DNA of 56,499 bases. Origin: Streptomyces novaecaesareae (GTDB lineage: Bacteria > Actinomycetota > Actinomycetes > Streptomycetales > Streptomycetaceae). Position numbers and translations under genes: made by a program. The notes under the pieces were generated by a model. The model ran no database searches, was not told the DNA's origin, and worked only from the letters and a program-made list of their open reading frames with translations. Of this stretch, positions 16,668-25,695 are shown piece by piece (position 1 is the stretch's first letter; every line of letters begins with the position of its first letter). The DNA lies in contig NZ_JNWQ01000043.1 in assembly GCF_000716875.1 (NCBI RefSeq), forward strand, positions 1-56,499, written 5' to 3'.

Positions 16668-16925
16668 TCAGTCCGCCGGATCGATCCGGTAGCCCCCGCG
16701 GGCCGAGTGGAGGGTGAGCGCCTCGACCGGGCAGAAGTCCACCGCCTCGGTCAGTTCCTCCGTCAACTCCGCGCCGCCGTCGGCGTACTCGGCCAGCGGG
16801 GCGGCCAGTCCGTCGGCGCCGAGGGCGAGCGAGTCGGGCGCGCTGCGGGCGCACATCCCGGAGCCGATGCAGCGGTCCCGGTCGACCCGGACGACCACCG
16901 GCTCGGTGTCGGCCCGGCCCGTCAC
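16668..16925 (-). CDS. P450-associated 3Fe-4S ferredoxin
   Basis: An 85-residue ferredoxin that carries electrons to the neighbouring P450. The cluster ligands are Cys19 and Cys25 (CIGSGMC, a CX5C arrangement that lacks the second Cys of a 4Fe-4S site) and the Cys of DFCPVEAL. This is the 3Fe-4S signature of actinobacterial P450 ferredoxins. The GTG at 16923-16925 overlaps the P450 stop by 4 nt (GTGA), so the two are translationally coupled. The C-terminus LHSARGGYRIDPAD is slightly longer than usual. Confidence 0.93.
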   Translation of the reverse strand: MTGRADTEPVVVRVDRDRCIGSGMCARSAPDSLALGADGLAAPLAEYADGGAELTEELTEAVDFCPVEALTLHSARGGYRIDPAD

Positions 16926-18142
16926 CAGGCCACCCGGAGGGTGTTCGGGCTGCGGGTGAGCAGGCCGCGCCGCCAGTCGATCCGCTCGATCGCGTCGGTC
17001 GTCCGCAGGGCGGGCAGTCGGCGGGCGAGCCGGTGCAGGGCGAGCTCCAGTTCCATCCGGGCCAGCCAGGCACCCAGGCAGTGGTGCGGCCCGGCCCCGA
17101 AGGTCAGCATCGGGGCGGCCAGCGGGGAGAACAGCTCGGTGCTCAGGTCCCCGGTGTAGACCGACGGGTCCTGGTTGGCGGTGTTGGCATCGGCGGCCAC
17201 CACGCTGCCGGCCGGGATCACCACCCCGCCGATCTCCACGTCCTCCACGGTGCGGCGCAGCAGCCCGGGCATGTGCTCGTGGGCGTCGCCGAGCGGGACG
17301 GCGCGCAGCAGCTGCTCGGTCGCGGCGGCGGCGCTGGACTCGTCGGAGGCGAGCTGCTGCCAGGCCTCGCGGCCGTCGTGGAGCAGGTAGACGAGGGCGT
17401 TGCCGAGGCTGGTCATGGTGGTCTCGTGGCCGGCTACGACCAGGCCGATGACCAGCGCGACCAGCTGCGGCTCGGTGATCGAGCCGTCCTCGGCGGCGGC
17501 CGCGAGCAGGCTGCTGACCAGGTCCTCGCCGGGTTCGGCGCGGCGCTGGGCGATCACCTCGGTGCCGAAGGCGGAGAACTCGGCCATCGCGGCGCCGATC
17601 GCCTCGGCGCCGTAGGCCGTGGTGGAGAGCGCGTGGTCGCTCCAGTGTGCGAGCCGCTTGGTGTCGAGGTTGTCCAGGCCCATCAGCCGGCTGATCACCG
17701 CGACCGGCAGCGGGCGGGTGTAGGCGCCGACGATGTCGGCGGGGGAGCCGTGGTCGATCAGCTCGTCGATGAGCGACTCGACGACCGACGCCACCCAGGG
17801 CTTCCAGCGGGCGATCGCGCGCGGGGTGAAGGCCCGCTGCACGGTGCGGCGCAGCCGCTGGTGCTCGGTGCCGTCGATGTTCAGCATGCTCTGCGGGTCG
17901 TCCAGGATGTTGGGCGTGACGGTGATCGGCGGCGCGTCCGGCGCGTAGAGCGGGGCCCGGCCCAGGCGCGGGTCCGTCAGCACCTGCCGCACGTCCGCGT
18001 GCCGGCTGACCAGCCAGACCGGCGTGCCGGTGGGCAGCGCGGCGAGCCGGGGCGGTCCGGGCTCCAGGTGGCGCAGGCAGTGCAGCGGGGGGAGCGGGGC
18101 GGTGCCGGTTCCGGCGCCGGTCGCACTGTTCTCGGTGGACAT
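16922..18142 (-). CDS. Cytochrome P450 with an atypical K-helix motif (QLLR instead of ExxR)
   Basis: A 406-residue soluble bacterial P450. The I-helix oxygen-binding motif is VVAGHETT. The heme loop is FGAGPHHCLG, with axial Cys355, and an HQRLRR segment follows the C-helix region. In the K helix the sequence is ATEQLLRAVPLG, so the nearly invariant Glu of ExxR is Gln277 while Arg280 is kept. Streptomyces CYP157 enzymes are known to deviate at this motif, so the protein may still be folded and active. The ATG at 18140-18142 has GGAG 6 nt upstream. It is co-transcribed with the ferredoxin. The substrate is unknown; no biosynthetic genes flank it. Confidence 0.92.
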   Translation of the reverse strand: MSTENSATGAGTGTAPLPPLHCLRHLEPGPPRLAALPTGTPVWLVSRHADVRQVLTDPRLGRAPLYAPDAPPITVTPNILDDPQSMLNIDGTEHQRLRRTVQRAFTPRAIARWKPWVASVVESLIDELIDHGSPADIVGAYTRPLPVAVISRLMGLDNLDTKRLAHWSDHALSTTAYGAEAIGAAMAEFSAFGTEVIAQRRAEPGEDLVSSLLAAAAEDGSITEPQLVALVIGLVVAGHETTMTSLGNALVYLLHDGREAWQQLASDESSAAAATEQLLRAVPLGDAHEHMPGLLRRTVEDVEIGGVVIPAGSVVAADANTANQDPSVYTGDLSTELFSPLAAPMLTFGAGPHHCLGAWLARMELELALHRLARRLPALRTTDAIERIDWRRGLLTRSPNTLRVAW

Positions 18143-18689
18143 CCGTACTCCAGACTCCAGGGCGGGGGCCGCGGGGGCGGCCCGACGGGGGGTGGATCCG
18201 GGATTGGTGCGGGGACGGGTGGTGCGGCCGGCCGGCGGCTCGACACGGCCGGGACCGGTCGGGCATCTGCTGCGGGATGGCGCGAAACGTGCGCGGGCGT
18301 ACGGTCGGTACGCGCCGGGCACGGGCGGCGCGCGGTGGCGCGCCACCGGATGGGGCAGGTGTGCTGAGCGTGGTCGCGTGAACCCCTTCTGCTACGACCG
18401 TACGTGGGCCGCGGGGCGCCCGTCTGCGGCACTTCCAGCCAACACCGGTGCTTTCCGGGCACTTCGGGGCGTGCTGACGAGCGCTCGGCGCCGCCCGTGC
18501 GCCCCCGTCTCCGGGGCCGCGCCGGGGCCGCGTCGGGGCTGCTCGGGGCATCCGCGGCACGGTCGGCGGGCAGCTGCCAGGTGAGCGGCCGTGAGGTGGG
18601 CGCTACGCTTCGTGGGCAGTGCTTCTGCAGTCGTTTTGTCGCAGGTCACGCCGGTGCACAGGCGCACCGGCCGACGGAGGTGGAATCGG
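18143..18689. other. 547-bp divergent intergenic region, P450 / mycothiol dehydrogenase
   Basis: No protein-like frame is visible on either strand. It contains CGTAC-N5-GTACG at 18298-18312 and, inverted relative to part of it, GACCGTACG at 18396-18404; these may be regulator sites. A TACGCT -10-like box near 18602 is a candidate promoter for the dehydrogenase. Confidence 0.5.
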
Positions 18690-19775
18690 ATGCCCCAGCA
18701 GGTCAAGGCAGTCATCGCGCGCGCCAAGGGCGCGCCCGTGGAGGTGACCACGATCGTGGTGCCGGACCCAGGCCCGGGCGAGGCGGTGGTCCGGATCCAG
18801 GCCTGCGGCGTCTGCCACACCGACCTGCACTACCGCGAGGGCGGCATCAACGACGAGTTCCCGTTCCTGCTCGGCCACGAGGCCGCGGGCATCGTGGAGT
18901 CGGTCGGCGAGGGCGTCACCGAGGTCGAGCCCGGCGACTTCGTGGTCCTCAACTGGCGAGCGGTGTGCGGCCAGTGCCGGTCCTGTCGGCGCGGGCGCCC
19001 GCAGTACTGCTTCGACACCCACAACGCCAAGCAGAAGATGACGCTGCTCGACGGCACCGAGCTGTCCCCGGCGCTGGGCATCGGCGCGTTCGCCGAGAAG
19101 ACCCTGGTCGCGGCCGGCCAGTGCACCAAGGTCGACCCGGCCGCCGAGCCGGCCGTCGCCGGGCTGCTGGGCTGCGGCGTGATGGCGGGCCTCGGCGCCG
19201 CCATCAACACCGGCAACGTCGGCCGCGGCGACTCGGTCGCGGTCATCGGCTGCGGCGGCGTCGGCGGCGCGGCCGTGCTGGGCTCCCGGCTGGCGGGCGC
19301 GGCGAAGATCATCGCCGTCGACATCGACGACCGCAAGCTGGAGACCGCCCGCAGGCTCGGCGCCACCCACACCGTCAACTCCCGCACCACCGACCCGGTC
19401 GAGGCCATCCGCGAGCTGACCGGCGGCAACGGCGCGGACGTGGTCGTCGAGGCGGTCGGCCGGCCCGAGACCTACAAGCAGGCCTTCTACGCCCGCGACC
19501 TGGCCGGCACCGTCGTCCTGGTCGGCGTGCCCACCCCGGAGATGACGCTGGAGCTGCCGCTGCTCGACGTCTTCGGCCGCGGCGGCGCGCTGAAGTCCTC
19601 CTGGTACGGCGACTGCCTGCCCTCGCGGGACTTCCCGATGCTGATCGACCTCTACCTCCAGGGCCGCCTGGACCTGCGCGCCTTCGTCACCGAGACCATC
19701 GACCTCGACGCGGTGGAGCAGGCCTTCGAGCGGATGCACCACGGCGACGTCCTGCGCTCGGTGGTGATCCTGTGA
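18690..19775 (+). CDS. mscR: S-(hydroxymethyl)mycothiol dehydrogenase (mycothiol-dependent formaldehyde dehydrogenase)
   Basis: A 361-residue zinc-dependent medium-chain alcohol dehydrogenase that oxidises the formaldehyde-mycothiol adduct with NAD. Catalytic zinc ligands appear in [15 protein letters not shown] and [14 protein letters not shown]. The structural zinc site is [15 protein letters not shown], and the NAD-binding loop is [18 protein letters not shown]. Length and sequence match actinobacterial MscR/AdhE2 proteins. The ATG at 18690 follows GGAGG by 9 nt; the longer frame from 18591 has no such support. The stop overlaps the start of an MBL hydrolase by 4 nt, the usual partner in this detoxification operon. 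Confidence 0.93.
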   Translation: MPQQVKAVIARAKGAPVEVTTIVVPDPGPGEAVVRIQACGVCHTDLHYREGGINDEFPFLLGHEAAGIVESVGEGVTEVEPGDFVVLNWRAVCGQCRSCRRGRPQYCFDTHNAKQKMTLLDGTELSPALGIGAFAEKTLVAAGQCTKVDPAAEPAVAGLLGCGVMAGLGAAINTGNVGRGDSVAVIGCGGVGGAAVLGSRLAGAAKIIAVDIDDRKLETARRLGATHTVNSRTTDPVEAIRELTGGNGADVVVEAVGRPETYKQAFYARDLAGTVVLVGVPTPEMTLELPLLDVFGRGGALKSSWYGDCLPSRDFPMLIDLYLQGRLDLRAFVTETIDLDAVEQAFERMHHGDVLRSVVIL

Positions 19776-20407
19776 CCTCCGCCGCGCGCGTCGACCGGCT
19801 GGTGACCGCCGGGACCTTCGAACTCGACGGCGGCAGCTGGGAGGTGGAGAACAACGTCTGGATCGTCGGCGACGACGAGGAGGCGGTGGTGATCGACGCC
19901 GCGCACGACGCCGAGGCCATCGAGGCCGCGCTCGGCGGCCGCCGGCTGCGGGCGATCATCTCCACCCACGCGCACAACGACCACATCGACGCGGCCCCGG
20001 CCCTCGCCGCCAGGACCGGCGCGCCGATCCTGCTGCACCCGGACGACCTGCCGCTGTGGAAGCTCACCCACCCCGAGCGCCTCCCGGACGGCGAACTGGC
20101 CGACGGACAGCGGATCGAGGTGGCCGGCGCCGAGCTGACCGTCCTGCACACCCCGGGCCACGCGCCGGGCGCGGTCTGCCTGTACGCGCCCGCGCTGGGC
20201 ACCGTGTTCACGGGTGACACCCTGTTCCACGGCGGACCGGGTGCGACCGGCCGCTCCTTCTCGCACTTCCCGACCATCATCGACTCGATCCGCGAGCGCC
20301 TGCTGACGCTCCCGGCCGAGACGGTGGTGCGCACCGGCCACGGCGACCTGACCACCATCGGCGCCGAGGCGCCCGCCCTGCCGGAGTGGATCGCCCGCGG
20401 CCACTGA
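19772..20407 (+). CDS. MBL-fold metallohydrolase, partner of the mycothiol dehydrogenase
   Basis: A 211-residue glyoxalase II-like hydrolase. The metal-binding motif [10 protein letters not shown] is complete (HxHxDH) near residues 68-77, and further ligands appear in [21 protein letters not shown] and VVRTGHGD. It starts at a GTG within the last codons of the dehydrogenase gene (GTGA overlap). In actinobacteria this gene regularly follows mscR and is thought to hydrolyse S-formylmycothiol to formate and mycothiol; that role is inferred from context. Confidence 0.92.
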   Translation: MTSAARVDRLVTAGTFELDGGSWEVENNVWIVGDDEEAVVIDAAHDAEAIEAALGGRRLRAIISTHAHNDHIDAAPALAARTGAPILLHPDDLPLWKLTHPERLPDGELADGQRIEVAGAELTVLHTPGHAPGAVCLYAPALGTVFTGDTLFHGGPGATGRSFSHFPTIIDSIRERLLTLPAETVVRTGHGDLTTIGAEAPALPEWIARGH

Positions 20408-20455
20408 CCGCCAGGCCCGGGCCGGGTGCCAGGGCCGCCCGTACGGCCCCCAGGG

Positions 20456-20483
20456 CTTGATCGTTCCCCGGGGGCCGTACGAT
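20456..20483 (+). promoter_or_regulatory. Probable leaderless promoter of the PPOX-family gene
   Basis: TACGAT at 20478-20483 lies 7 nt before the ATG, with TTGATC near 20457-20462 as a possible -35. No ribosome site is present. Confidence 0.5.
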
Positions 20484-20490
20484 CGCGATC

Positions 20491-20892
20491 ATGGCCCATG
20501 ACCCGCGCGACCTCGACGACGCCATGCTCGCCTTCTGGCGCGAGCGGCACATCTCCACGCTGACCACCAGCCGCCCGGACGGCACGCCGCACGTGGTGCC
20601 GGTCGGCGTGACGTTCGAGCCGGAGACGGGAACCGCCCGGGTCATCACCAGCCGCACCAGCCGCAAGGCGCGCAACGTCGCGGCGGCCGGCCCGGAGGGC
20701 ATGCGGGTCGCGGTCTGCCAGGTCGACCGGGCGCGCTGGGCGACGCTGGAGGGCGTCGCGGTCGTCCGGGACGAGCCCGAGCAGGTCGCCGAGGCGGAGC
20801 GCCGCTACGCCGAGCGCTACCGCCCGCCGCGGGTCAACCCGGACCGGGTGGTCATCGAGATCGCCGTGGACCGCGTTCTCGGCCGCGGCTGA
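20491..20892 (+). CDS. PPOX-class F420-dependent / pyridoxamine-5'-phosphate oxidase-like protein
   Basis: A 133-residue split-barrel flavin- or F420-binding protein. The fold is visible as ISTLTTSRPDGTPHVVPVGV, ARVITSRTSRKARNVAA and the C-terminal DRVVIEIAVDRVLGRG. This length and the R-x-D-G-x-P-H-V-V-P pattern match actinobacterial PPOX-class proteins that use coenzyme F420 for reductions. It is transcribed alone and followed by a strong hairpin. Confidence 0.88.
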   Translation: MAHDPRDLDDAMLAFWRERHISTLTTSRPDGTPHVVPVGVTFEPETGTARVITSRTSRKARNVAAAGPEGMRVAVCQVDRARWATLEGVAVVRDEPEQVAEAERRYAERYRPPRVNPDRVVIEIAVDRVLGRG

Positions 20893-20909
20893 CGCCCGTC
20901 CCCCCTTCT

Positions 20910-20949
20910 CCGGAACGGCCGTTCTCGTTTTCGAGAACGGCCGTTCCGG
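20910..20949 (+). terminator. Perfect 18-bp hairpin terminator with TTTT loop
   Basis: Bases 20910-20927 and 20932-20949 are exact inverse complements (18 bp) with a 4-nt TTTT loop, 17 nt after the PPOX stop. No U-tract follows. Confidence 0.85.
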
Positions 20950-21196
20950 CGTCCGGCGCCGCACTGCGGTTGGACCTTTCCGGCCCGGCCTGCCGCCGTT
21001 CGGGTGAGGCCGGAGCCCGTCGGGTCCGGCTTCGCCGGGGCACCGGCGCCGCCGGTGGTTGGCTGTCCGGCGGGTCCGGGACGGGCCCGGTCGATCGGCT
21101 TCCGCTGCGGCTGGTGTCCACGATCGCCCGTCCCGCCGTACGGCAGGGGAGCGTCGGGCTCCCGGTCACAGTGGCTGCCTGGGCTGGAGGTCATGG
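20950..21196. other. Intergenic stretch before the molybdoenzyme fusion gene
   Basis: Together with the terminator this makes 304 bp without a convincing gene. Open frames here are Arg/Gly-rich and not protein-like. It must hold the promoter of the 21.2-kb operon, but I cannot place it with confidence. Confidence 0.45.
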
Positions 21197-22636
21197 GTGG
21201 AGACGGGTGGGCGTGGGAGCGGTTCGGGTCGGCAGCCGGCCGGGCGGCGGACGAGGTGGAGTCCCGCCCCGGCCGTGCGCGGGGCGGTGCACGGGGCCGT
21301 GCGCGGTACGGGCCGGGCCCTCGCCCGGGGCCGCGCCGCCGTGGGGGCGTTCGCCGCCCGGATCGGCGAGCTGCCGGCCCCGCCCGGACCGTTCCGGCCG
21401 GGGTTCTGGCGCAGTCCGATCCGCGGCCCCTGGCTGACCTCGGTGTTCGGGCTCGTCCTCCTCGTCGGGCTCCCCGTCCTCTTCGTGACCGGCGCGCTGT
21501 CCTACGCGGCCTACAACCCCGACCTCGGCGCGCTCAACGACCAGACCCCGGACAAGGGACCGCTCGGCTTCTACCTCTTCGACTGGCCCACCCACCCGGC
21601 CTGGCTGTACCGGCTCACCCAGGGCGTGCACGTGACGCTCGGCGTGATCCTGGTGCCGGTGCTGCTGGCCAAGCTGTGGTCGGTGTTCCCGAAGCTCTTC
21701 GCCTGGCCGCCCGTCCGCAGCGTCGCACACGCGCTGGAGCGACTGTCGCTGCTGATGCTGGTCGGCGGGGCCGGCTTCGAGTTCGTGACCGGGATCCTCA
21801 ACATCCAGCTCCACTACGTCTTCCCGGGGTCCTTCTACACCCTGCACTTCTACGGCGCGTGGGTGTTCATCGCCGCCTTCGGGGTGCACGTCGTCCTCAA
21901 GACCGGCGCGATGGTCCGCGCCCTGCGCTCGCGCCCCCTGATGCGGGAGCTGCGGACCGGGCTCGCCGCGACCAGGCCCGAGCCGCCCGACGGGACCGGG
22001 CTGGTGGCGGTCGCGCCGGCCGCGCCCACGACCTCCCGGCGCGGTGCGCTCGCGCTGGTCGGCGGCGGCTCGCTGGCCCTGTTCGTGGTCACCGCGGGGC
22101 AGAGCCTCGGCGGCGGGCTGCGGTCCACCGCGCTGCTGGCGCCGCACAACCGCGACCCGGGGGAGGGCCCGAACGGCTTCCAGGTCAACAAGACCGCCGC
22201 CTCCGTCGGCATCACCGCGCAGCTGGTCGGGCCCGACTGGCGGCTCGAACTGCACGGCGCCGCCGAGCCGTCCGTCCTCACCCGCGAGCAACTGCTCGCC
22301 CTGCCGCAGTGGTCGGCCCGGCTGCCGATCGCCTGCGTGGAGGGCTGGTCCACCCCGGACCAGCACTGGAGCGGACTGCGACTCGCCGACCTCGCGGCCC
22401 TGGCCGGCCTGCCCGGTGCCGCCGCCGTGCTGGTGGAGTCCGTCCAACCGCCCGGCCCGTACACCTCCGTGCTGCTGCGCGGCAACCAGATCCACGACCC
22501 GCGGTCCCTGCTCGCCCTGCGGGTCAACGGCGCCGAGCTCTCGCTCGACCACGGCTACCCCGCCCGGATCATCGTCCCCGCCAACCCCGGTGTGAACAAC
22601 ACCAAATGGGTCGGCCGACTCACCTTCAGGACGTGA
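21197..22636 (+). CDS. Fusion of a cytochrome b561-like membrane domain and a sulfite-oxidase-fold molybdoenzyme
   Basis: A 479-residue fusion. Residues 70-245 contain four or five transmembrane helices with histidines in QGVHVTLGVILV, YTLHFYGAWVFIAAFGVHVV, candidates for b-type heme ligands. A further helix near 280-300 (GALALVGGGSLALFVVTAG) leads to an exported domain with the sulfite-oxidase molybdopterin fold; Cys380 in LPIACVEGWSTPDQHW is the predicted Mo ligand, and ANPGVNNTKWVGRLTF ends the domain. It probably moves electrons between membrane quinones and an extracytoplasmic substrate, like YedYZ (MsrPQ). The GTG at 21197 has GGAGG 6 nt upstream; longer frames are Arg-rich and unlikely. 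Confidence 0.85.
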   Translation: METGGRGSGSGRQPAGRRTRWSPAPAVRGAVHGAVRGTGRALARGRAAVGAFAARIGELPAPPGPFRPGFWRSPIRGPWLTSVFGLVLLVGLPVLFVTGALSYAAYNPDLGALNDQTPDKGPLGFYLFDWPTHPAWLYRLTQGVHVTLGVILVPVLLAKLWSVFPKLFAWPPVRSVAHALERLSLLMLVGGAGFEFVTGILNIQLHYVFPGSFYTLHFYGAWVFIAAFGVHVVLKTGAMVRALRSRPLMRELRTGLAATRPEPPDGTGLVAVAPAAPTTSRRGALALVGGGSLALFVVTAGQSLGGGLRSTALLAPHNRDPGEGPNGFQVNKTAASVGITAQLVGPDWRLELHGAAEPSVLTREQLLALPQWSARLPIACVEGWSTPDQHWSGLRLADLAALAGLPGAAAVLVESVQPPGPYTSVLLRGNQIHDPRSLLALRVNGAELSLDHGYPARIIVPANPGVNNTKWVGRLTFRT

Positions 22637-22638
22637 CC

Positions 22639-23154
22639 ATGGACCGCCCCGCGCGCCCCGCCCGCCCCTCCCACCACCCCGCCCGCCTCGCGCGCTGGTA
22701 CGGCGCCGGACCGATGCACCTGCTCGTCCTCCTCGCCTCGCTCGCGCTCACCGGCTACGCCGTCCAGCGGCTGGTGGCGCAACGGCCGCTCGCGGTGGCG
22801 CTCTGGTTCGTCGGCGCGGCCCTCGCCCACGACCTGATCCTGCTGCCGCTCTACTCGCTCGCCGACCTCTCGGCCCGCTCCGTGCTGCGCCACCGCCACC
22901 AACGGACCCCGGCCGTCCCGTGGATCACCTACCTCCGGGTGCCGGCGCTCCTGTCCGGCCTCCTGCTGCTCGTCTGGTTCCCCCTCGTCCTCGACCTCTC
23001 CGAGCCCTACCCGGCAGCCACCGGCCTCTCCGAAGGGGTCTACCTCGGCCGATGGCTCGCCATCACCGGAGTCCTGTTCGGCGCCTCGGCCGTCGCCCTG
23101 GCACTGGAACTGCGCCGCGCCCGCAGCCGGGCGCGCGGTGTCCGCGAACCGTAA
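22639..23154 (+). CDS. Small four-helix membrane protein, cotranscribed with the molybdoenzyme fusion
   Basis: A 171-residue protein with four hydrophobic helices (MHLLVLLASLALTGYAV, ALWFVGAALAHDLILLPLYS, VPALLSGLLLLVWFPLVL, WLAITGVLFGASAVALALEL) and a basic N- and C-terminus. It starts 2 nt after the stop of the preceding gene and surely belongs to the same operon. I do not recognise the family; a role in anchoring or in quinone access for the oxidoreductase is only a guess. Confidence 0.8.
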   Translation: MDRPARPARPSHHPARLARWYGAGPMHLLVLLASLALTGYAVQRLVAQRPLAVALWFVGAALAHDLILLPLYSLADLSARSVLRHRHQRTPAVPWITYLRVPALLSGLLLLVWFPLVLDLSEPYPAATGLSEGVYLGRWLAITGVLFGASAVALALELRRARSRARGVREP

Positions 23155-23227
23155 GACCGCACCCCCGGGCATCGCAGGGGCCTGCTCCTAGAGTGGGCGG
23201 GACGTTTCTCGGAGAAGGGGACGAACG

Positions 23228-24091
23228 ATGACGATCGATCAGGGCACCGCGCGGGCCGAGTTGGGCGTGATCGGCGGCTCGGGGCTGTACGCACTGCTGG
23301 ACGAGGTGACCGAGGTGCGGGTGGATACCCCGTACGGTCCGCCCAGCGACGCGCTGTTCCTCGGCGAGGTGGCCGGGCGCCGGGTCGCCTTCCTGCCCCG
23401 GCACGGGCGCGGGCACGCACTGCCGCCGCACCGGATCAACTACCGCGCCAACCTCTGGGCGCTGCGCTCGCTGGGCGTGCGGCAGGTGCTCGGGCCGTGC
23501 GCGGTGGGCGGGCTGCGGCCGGAGTACGGGCCGGGCACGCTGCTGGTGCCGGACCAGTTCGTCGACCGGACCTCGGGCCGGGTGCAGACCTTCTACGACG
23601 GGCTGCCGCTGCCGGGCGGCTCCGTCCCCGAGGTGGTGCACGTGTCGATGGCCGACCCGTACTGCCCGGCCGGACGGCGGGCCGCCCTGGAGGCGGGGGC
23701 CGGGGCGGCCTGGGAGCCGGTGGACGGCGGCACCCTGGTGGTGATCGAGGGCCCGCGCTTCTCCACCCGCGCCGAGTCCCGCTGGTTCACCGCCAACGGC
23801 TGGTCGGTGGTCGGCATGACCGGGCACCCGGAGGCCGTGCTGGCCCGCGAACTCGGGCTCTGCTACACCTCGTTGGCGCTGGTCACCGACCTCGACGCGG
23901 GAGTGGAGAGCGGCGAGGGAGTCACCCACGCCGAGGTGCTGGAGGCCTTCGCGGGCAACGTCGACCGGCTGCGCACGGTGCTGTTCAAGGCCGTCGAACT
24001 GCTGCCCGCCGAGCGGGACTGCGTCTGTTCGCACGCCCTGGACGGCCTCGCGACGGGCCTCCCCGGCGTCCCCGGAGCCCCGGGCGCCTGA
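23228..24091 (+). CDS. S-methyl-5'-thioadenosine phosphorylase / purine nucleoside phosphorylase
   Basis: A 287-residue PNP/MTAP-family phosphorylase that cleaves 5'-modified adenosines to adenine and a ribose-1-phosphate derivative. Family motifs: an N-terminal LGVIGGSGLYALL, FLPRHGRGHALPPHRINYRA (phosphate and ribose contacts), VIEGPRFSTRAESRWF and VGMTGHPEAVLARELGLCY (substrate pocket). GGAGAAGGGG precedes the ATG. The position between two molybdoenzyme/glycan operons is unusual for a housekeeping salvage gene. Confidence 0.92.
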   Translation: MTIDQGTARAELGVIGGSGLYALLDEVTEVRVDTPYGPPSDALFLGEVAGRRVAFLPRHGRGHALPPHRINYRANLWALRSLGVRQVLGPCAVGGLRPEYGPGTLLVPDQFVDRTSGRVQTFYDGLPLPGGSVPEVVHVSMADPYCPAGRRAALEAGAGAAWEPVDGGTLVVIEGPRFSTRAESRWFTANGWSVVGMTGHPEAVLARELGLCYTSLALVTDLDAGVESGEGVTHAEVLEAFAGNVDRLRTVLFKAVELLPAERDCVCSHALDGLATGLPGVPGAPGA

Positions 24092-24123
24092 CCGTCCTGG
24101 CCTTCCTGACCGTCCTGGCCTTC
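24088..24123 (+). repeat. Tandem 18-bp duplication at the end of the phosphorylase gene
   Basis: Bases 24088-24105 are repeated exactly at 24106-24123. The first copy includes the stop codon of the phosphorylase gene. Confidence 0.85.
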
Positions 24124-24137
24124 CGGCAGCGGATCCG

Positions 24138-24154
24138 CTTACGGATTGCGAACG
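24138..24154 (+). promoter_or_regulatory. Site A of the CTTACGGAW-N5-ACG element, upstream of the GT87-like gene
   Basis: The bases CTTACGGATTGCGAACG contain two ACGG half-sites 11 bp apart (24141 and 24152). The element begins 68 nt before the GTG of the glycosyltransferase gene and ends 40 bp before its probable -10 box. Same orientation as the gene. Confidence 0.6.
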
Positions 24155-24205
24155 GCGGCCCCGCCGCTGCCCCGCGCCGCCGTGGGCCGGTGGCAGGGTG
24201 GGCGG

Positions 24206-25642
24206 GTGCGCACCCGTACCCTCCCGCCCTGCCTCCCGACTCTCGCCGCTCTGGCCGCTCTCGCTGCCCTGGTCGCGGCCCTCGCGCTGACCGTGACCGC
24301 CGGCGGAACGCTCGCGAACCGGTCGCCGCTGTACGGCTGGTACGCGCTCGACGCCGGGCTCTTCGCCCTCGCGCTGCTCCTGCTCCGCAAGGTGGCGGAC
24401 CGCCAGGTGGTGCCGCTGGTCATGGCGGGCAGCGTGCTCGTCGCCGCGGTCGGGCTGCTGGCACCGCCGCGCACCAGCGACGACGCTTACCGCTACGTGT
24501 GGGACGGTCGGGTCCAGGCGGCCGGCATCTCGCCGTACGCGCACACCCCGGAGGACCCGGCGCTGCTCCGGCTGCGCGATCCGGGCCTGTTCCCCGTGCG
24601 GGACGGCTGCGCGGGGTGGGACGAGCGGCGGACGGCGGCCGGTGACTGCACCCGGATCAACCGGCCCGCCGTGCACACGATCTACCCGCCGGTCGCGGAG
24701 GCGTGGTTCCTCGCCGTGCACCCCTTCGGCGGCGGGGTGCGCGGCGTGCAGGCCGCGGGTGCCCTGCTGGCCGTCGCGACGACCGGCGCCCTGCTGCTGG
24801 TCGGGCGGGGGAGCCGACGGGCGGCGCTGTGGGGGTGGTGCCCGGGGGTGACCGTCTGGGCGGTCAACGACGCGCACGTCGACACCCTCGGCGCGCTCCT
24901 CATGGTGGCCGGGCTGGGCTGTGCGGCCCGCCGCCGGTCCGCCGCCGGGGGCGCCCTGCTCGGTGCGGCGGTCGCGACCAAGCTGCTGCCGGCGCTCGCC
25001 CTGCCCGGGGCACTGTCGGGCGCGCTGTCCGGTGGGCTGTCCGGTGGGCTGTCCGGACTGCGGGGCCGGGGCTCGGATCGGCGGCCGACCCGACGGGGCC
25101 TGCTGCTGGCGGCGGCGGCGCTCGGCGCGTTCGCGGTGAGCTACCTGCCGTACGTCGCGGTCTCCGGCCTCGGCGTCCTCGGGTACCTGCCCGGGTACCT
25201 GCGGGAGGAGGGGTATGAGCAGGGGCACCTCGACCGGTTCGGCCTCCTGCGGATGCTCGTCCCCGACCGGTGGGCCGCCTGGGCGGGTGCCCTGGTACTG
25301 GCGGCGGTGGTGCTGTGGGTGCTGCGGCACGGCGACCCCCGCCGTCCGTGGCGGGGCGCGCTGGAGGTCACCGGGGCGGCGCTGCTGGTCGTCGCGCCGA
25401 GCTACCCCTGGTACGGCCTGCTCGTGGTGGCCCTGGTCGCGCTCGACGGACGGTGGGAGTGGCTGGCCGTCCCCGCGGCCGGGCAGGTGCTCTACCTGGT
25501 GGGCGGGCCGGACGCCCAGCGGAGCGCGTACGCTGCCGCCCTGGCCTGCGTGCTCGTGGCGCGGGTGCTGCGCGGGCGGCGCGCGGGCGAGGAGCCGCTC
25601 CACCCGGCGCGCGGCGCGGAGCCGGAGATGACGAAAGTCTGA
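24206..25642 (+). CDS. GT87-like (DUF2029) polyprenyl-phosphate-sugar-dependent membrane mannosyltransferase family
   Basis: A 478-residue polytopic glycosyltransferase of the GT-C type that would add sugars from a lipid-linked donor on the outer membrane face. About ten helices are visible. The first external loop holds SDDAYRYVWDGRVQAAGISP, the acidic donor/acceptor motif of this family, and IYPPVAEAWF follows. A cytoplasmic loop near residue 275 has the repeat ALSGALSGGLSGGLSGL. The GTG at 24206 sits 6 nt after CAGGGT, a -10-like box, and may be leaderless. It probably starts an operon with the molybdoenzyme and cytochrome b genes (53-bp gap). Confidence 0.85.
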   Translation: MRTRTLPPCLPTLAALAALAALVAALALTVTAGGTLANRSPLYGWYALDAGLFALALLLLRKVADRQVVPLVMAGSVLVAAVGLLAPPRTSDDAYRYVWDGRVQAAGISPYAHTPEDPALLRLRDPGLFPVRDGCAGWDERRTAAGDCTRINRPAVHTIYPPVAEAWFLAVHPFGGGVRGVQAAGALLAVATTGALLLVGRGSRRAALWGWCPGVTVWAVNDAHVDTLGALLMVAGLGCAARRRSAAGGALLGAAVATKLLPALALPGALSGALSGGLSGGLSGLRGRGSDRRPTRRGLLLAAAALGAFAVSYLPYVAVSGLGVLGYLPGYLREEGYEQGHLDRFGLLRMLVPDRWAAWAGALVLAAVVLWVLRHGDPRRPWRGALEVTGAALLVVAPSYPWYGLLVVALVALDGRWEWLAVPAAGQVLYLVGGPDAQRSAYAAALACVLVARVLRGRRAGEEPLHPARGAEPEMTKV

Positions 25643-25695
25643 CGGGAGGGTGCCGGGACTGGCCTTCGCCCGGGCCGACCTGCTCGAATCGTCGG

